This document shows positions 61,168 to 64,000 of a stretch of DNA of 64,000 bases, piece after piece. The stretch is from Alkalibacter rhizosphaerae (GTDB lineage Bacteria > Bacillota > Clostridia > Eubacteriales > Alkalibacteraceae). The stretch's first letter is position 1. Each line of letters starts with the position of its first letter. Where the stretch lies: positions 1,054,001-1,118,000 of the forward strand of contig NZ_CP071444.1 in the NCBI RefSeq assembly GCF_017352215.1. The letters run 5' to 3'. The notes below the pieces were generated by a model, which was not told the origin of the DNA, searched no databases, and saw only the letters and a program-made list of their open reading frames with translations. The position numbers were made by a program, and so were the translations under genes.

Positions 61168-62021
61168 GGTTCCGGTGCAAAAACTTCAACTGCACAGAAC
61201 TCCGCCATAGTTTCTCTAATCCTTATGCAGCTACCCCTAATAATTCATTAATCATACCAACTTCGGAATGGACACATTGAATTCCTTCAACCTGCCCTTT
61301 TCGAATCATATGCATGATTTCAATTCCACAAATGGTCTTCACTGTGTTTTCATAACTATAAAAACCAAGCATCGGATTGATCTTCTTCTTTATGAACCGA
61401 TAATCCTGCTCTATAATGTTATTCATATATTTTGTCATTCGGTGTTGTGTCTTACAGCTCAAACTCCCATAATAGATCTCTTCAAGAATAGCGATTTCAG
61501 TTGCTCCATATTTATCCGTAGTAATGACTTTTGGCTGCTGATTGTGAGGAGCTTCTACCGATTTCTTGAAGAACTTCCTAGCAGCGTGCTTGTCACGGAA
61601 TTCTGAAACAAAGAAGTCTACTTTATTTCCATCTGAATCCACTGCTCGATACAGATATGCATTTTTCCCCTTGATTTTCAGATATGTCTCATCCATTCTC
61701 CAGGAATCGTTCGTTTTCTTGAGACGTTTTCGCAATCTTTCATTGATTATCGGAGAATATTGATGCACCCATCTCATAATGGTAGTATGGGTTACATTCA
61801 CACCTCTCTCGGCCATCATTTCCACCAACATTCGGTAGCTTAACGGATATTTCAAATACCATCTCACACATAAAATGATAATCTCTGATTCAAAGTGCTT
61901 CCATTTGAAAAGATTCTCCGCCATTTTTCGCCCTCAATTCGCTGTTGATGGATTAATTCTATCAAATATTTCCAGAATTAAATATGTGGATTTTCTGCTC
62001 AGAGATTTTTGCACCAGAACC
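61168..62021 (-). mobile_element. IS6-family insertion sequence, copy 2
   Basis: 854 bp with inverted repeats GGTTCCGGTGCAAAAA and, at 62021, GGTTCTGGTGCAAAAA (reverse-complemented). Intact transposase. Source of the match for the relics at 40468, 43943, 45524 and 46730. Confidence 0.85.
61223..61924 (-). CDS. IS6-family transposase, copy 2
   Basis: 233 residues, HTH YRMLVEMMAERGVNVTHTTI and DDE residues in WRMDETYLKI, VITTDKYGAT and NIIEQDYRF. About 90 percent like the copy at 48683-49384 by eye, so the two are related subfamily members, not a single recent burst. Confidence 0.9.
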   Translation of the reverse strand: MAENLFKWKHFESEIIILCVRWYLKYPLSYRMLVEMMAERGVNVTHTTIMRWVHQYSPIINERLRKRLKKTNDSWRMDETYLKIKGKNAYLYRAVDSDGNKVDFFVSEFRDKHAARKFFKKSVEAPHNQQPKVITTDKYGATEIAILEEIYYGSLSCKTQHRMTKYMNNIIEQDYRFIKKKINPMLGFYSYENTVKTICGIEIMHMIRKGQVEGIQCVHSEVGMINELLGVAA

Positions 62022-62154
62022 TCAAACGCTATTTTCATACACATTCTCCCCGGCGCTAACAATAGTATCTTGTCATCCCAATATACTAATCCCCGTTCAT
62101 AATAACACTCTGATCCTAATAATTCTTAGAAAATTAGAAGTTTTATTATACCTC

Positions 62155-63405
62155 TTAATCATCTTCACTAAAGGTATATTTATCAATGATGTCCTTCATT
62201 TCTTCTAAATCAAGTATATCATTCTTCCTCCGGTGTATCATTCTATGGCAATTAGCACATACAGGAATTAGATCTGTAATCGGATTTATTTTTACTTCTT
62301 CTCCAATAAAACTCAACGGTTTTATATGATGGATTTCAATATATCCTTTACCTCTTTGCCCATATACTTCCTCAAAGTCAAATCCACATATTTTGCATAT
62401 TGTTCCGTGATACTTAATAGCGTTTGCTCTATTTACAGGATCACGCTCATATTTCTTCCCATAGATGTATTTAACATTGCCTTCTGGCCGAATTTCACTG
62501 TACTCTAAATTATTCTCTGCTTCCTCAGAATCGAAATCTTCCTCGATCTCATTCGGAACAATTAACTCAATACTGAAATTATATTGATCAATCTTTTCAA
62601 GCCTAATCTTGGGTAGCTCAGCATCACCAAAATCCAAATCATTGACTAATACATCATAATATTCCTTGAATTCCCTTGCTAGAACGTCTTTAAAATCCGA
62701 CTTCCAAAACAATCTAGTTCTAGCAGTCTCCTTGCTATCAAATTCAAAATGAGCGTCATAATCTGCATCTTTGTATTTAAGCTTGATGTCTTTACGCTCA
62801 TTAAAATTCATATCACTTAATTCAAAGAATGACCTAGTTCCTATTGGTATTCCTGTACCATGATGCTTTAAAACAGACTTATCAATTGTTTTGAGAGCCA
62901 CTTTGTCATTTAGAATTTCCCAAGAACTAAATTTTTGTGGTTCAAATATAGCATCACCTAGATAAGATAACCCAGTACGTTCCAACATAATTTGACCAAC
63001 TTTATTGGGCAATTCAAACAAATAACCCTGAGTCCCCGTACCATATTTTGTGAAAGGCGAGTATTTATCAGGTAGCAAATCCGCTATTTCATCCCATATT
63101 TCAGTAAGAAAAACTTCATAGTTTGGTTCGATGTATTCGACATCTATCTTCCAACCTTTTTGTTCCCAATCTTGATTATTGAGTTCCTGGGGTTTAATGA
63201 AATCATAGCTAATGCTTTTTGCAATAGCCACTTTCTTAATTTGCTTATTAACATAACTGATTATAATATCCCCTATTGAAACCTTGACCATATTAGACCA
63301 ATGATATACCGTTTGACCCGTTTTATTTTTTTGAGGTGCCCATAAATATTTTCTTTCATATTCATCTTTGTAAGTTTTATTCTGAGAAACCAAAAAATAC
63401 TTCAT
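62155..63405 (-). CDS. EVE/PUA-like + HNH endonuclease
   Basis: About 416 residues. The N-terminus (KYFLVSQNKTYKDEYERKYL then VKVSIGDIIISYVNKQIKKV) has the pattern of EVE/PUA-type modified-base readers; the middle (about 170-330) is unassigned; the C-terminus is an HNH nuclease with CKICGFDFEEVYG, IEIHHIKPLS and LIPVCANCHRMIHRR, two zinc Cys pairs and the HNH residues. This plan fits modification-dependent (type IV-like) restriction enzymes. ATG at 63405 after AGGAGG. Directly downstream of a UvrD-type helicase gene. Confidence 0.75.
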   Translation of the reverse strand: MKYFLVSQNKTYKDEYERKYLWAPQKNKTGQTVYHWSNMVKVSIGDIIISYVNKQIKKVAIAKSISYDFIKPQELNNQDWEQKGWKIDVEYIEPNYEVFLTEIWDEIADLLPDKYSPFTKYGTGTQGYLFELPNKVGQIMLERTGLSYLGDAIFEPQKFSSWEILNDKVALKTIDKSVLKHHGTGIPIGTRSFFELSDMNFNERKDIKLKYKDADYDAHFEFDSKETARTRLFWKSDFKDVLAREFKEYYDVLVNDLDFGDAELPKIRLEKIDQYNFSIELIVPNEIEEDFDSEEAENNLEYSEIRPEGNVKYIYGKKYERDPVNRANAIKYHGTICKICGFDFEEVYGQRGKGYIEIHHIKPLSFIGEEVKINPITDLIPVCANCHRMIHRRKNDILDLEEMKDIIDKYTFSEDD

Positions 63406-63451
63406 CGTGTGCACCTCCTAAATTAGATATTATTTTTATTTAACACTAATC

Positions 63452-64000
63452 TTATCTTTGATTGTGGGTAACAAAAATTTGCCGCATATTCCTACAACCA
63501 CTTTTGGTCTTGCTGTCATAACCTGTACATCCATAAAAAGCATCATTGCCTTTAGCTTTTACGATCATAAAACCATCCTTACACTGATCGCATTTATATA
63601 TATCGTGAAGATGCACCTTGTTATTTGTCATGAAGTCACAGACTTCCGGCTCGTTTGTACACAAATATAAACCCATTCCATAATTCTTATTGTACTCATA
63701 TTTCAATGGGTATCCACATACAGGGCATCTCAACCTGAACAAATCAACTGTTTCCATGTTAAGATTATTTGAGTGCACAATCTCATAATCATTAATCAGT
63801 TCAATTAGGAAACGAGATGGTTTATGTTGAGGGGTAAGAATATATACACGGTTTTTTGTACGAGTCAACGCTACATAGAATAGCCGCCGTTCTTCTGCAA
63901 ATGGGATGGATGTATCTTCAAACCGTACCAATTTCAAGATAGGATCATCTTCAAGTTGGCAAGGAAAGCCGAATTTCCCTTCAAACATATTTAATAGAAT
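63452..64000 (-). CDS. UvrD-type helicase C-terminus with zinc ribbons (partial)
   Basis: The frame is open to the window edge, so this is the last 180 or so residues of a longer protein. EERRLFYVALTRTKNRVYIL is the UvrD/Rep motif VI region. It is followed by topoisomerase-type zinc ribbons: CPVCGYPLKYEYNKNYGMGL then CTNEPEVC, and CDQCKDGFMIVKAKG with YGCTGYD. This tail is known from NERD- or other domain-fused superfamily I helicases in accessory regions. The HNH gene starts 47 bases later, so they are likely one operon. Confidence 0.75.
   Translation of the reverse strand: MLLNMFEGKFGFPCQLEDDPILKLVRFEDTSIPFAEERRLFYVALTRTKNRVYILTPQHKPSRFLIELINDYEIVHSNNLNMETVDLFRLRCPVCGYPLKYEYNKNYGMGLYLCTNEPEVCDFMTNNKVHLHDIYKCDQCKDGFMIVKAKGNDAFYGCTGYDSKTKSGCRNMRQIFVTHNQR

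Noticed and set aside
1-64000. CRISPR arrays, rRNA and tRNA genes
   Set aside because: No regularly spaced repeats or recognisable tRNA/rRNA sequence were noticed on reading; a covariance-model scan would settle short tRNAs.

Overview
The window looks like a low-to-mid GC Gram-positive anaerobe of the Clostridia; the genus cannot be fixed from the sequence. The reasons are strong AGGAGG ribosome binding sites with frequent TTG and GTG starts, a BlaI/BlaR1-type pair, an NfnAB-type transhydrogenase, corrinoid and UroD-type methyltransferase proteins, an ECF sigma/anti-sigma pair, and IS families typical of Firmicutes. No rRNA, tRNA or CRISPR array was seen.

Layout. (1) 0-3.6 kb: a UroD-family methyltransferase-like gene divergent from a TetR regulator, with two TTAACCGGTT palindromes between them, then a cupin and a membrane protein. 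(2) 3.7-11.2 kb: an alpha/beta hydrolase, a BlaR1/BlaI pair, a DsrE-like protein, a Ca2+/Na+ antiporter and an AEC permease split by an IS3-family element. A short GAACCGTCCC repeat sits at the 3' end of several of these genes, and a decayed partial copy of the hydrolase gene lies beside dsrE. (3) 11.2-21.4 kb: ABC-F ATPase, NodIJ-like exporter, a five-gene AraC/SRPBCC/GyrI-like/GNAT operon, a DEAD-box helicase and a short UvrA paralogue. (4) 21.7-31.8 kb: SDR, LysR, a PhlG/phloretin-hydrolase-like enzyme, ferredoxin, a fumarate-reductase-like flavoprotein, a questin-oxidase-like protein, an ECF sigma/anti-sigma pair and nfnAB. This looks like an anaerobic aromatic or polyketide (phloroglucinol-type) catabolic locus with its own electron supply.

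(5) 32-51 kb is a mobile-element-rich accessory region. It has a second IS3 copy with no difference noticed from the first, two intact IS6-family copies (one at 61 kb) plus several relics, one IS256 element, and a TnpB (IS200/IS605-type) element with one deletion derivative and one lone end hairpin. The cargo includes a secreted protein pair, a GFA protein, a beta-lactamase-fold hydrolase, a phytoene-desaturase-like/SDR/membrane operon, a Fic protein, a DUF3795/DUF3788 protein and a helical-repeat protein. Two short relics resembling the 3' end of rlmD (23S rRNA m5U methyltransferase) may be scars of integrated elements. (6) 51-54 kb: AT-rich hypothetical genes including a DUF2971 protein. (7) 54-59 kb: a LuxR-type regulator next to a PanB-like enzyme, an SDR, a frameshifted MFS transporter and a corrinoid protein, probably another C1/aromatic catabolic unit. 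(8) 59-64 kb: an IS5/IS1182-type element, a small membrane protein, an IS6 element, and an EVE-like/HNH nuclease gene downstream of a UvrD-type helicase C-terminus that runs off the window, a likely DNA-defence pair.
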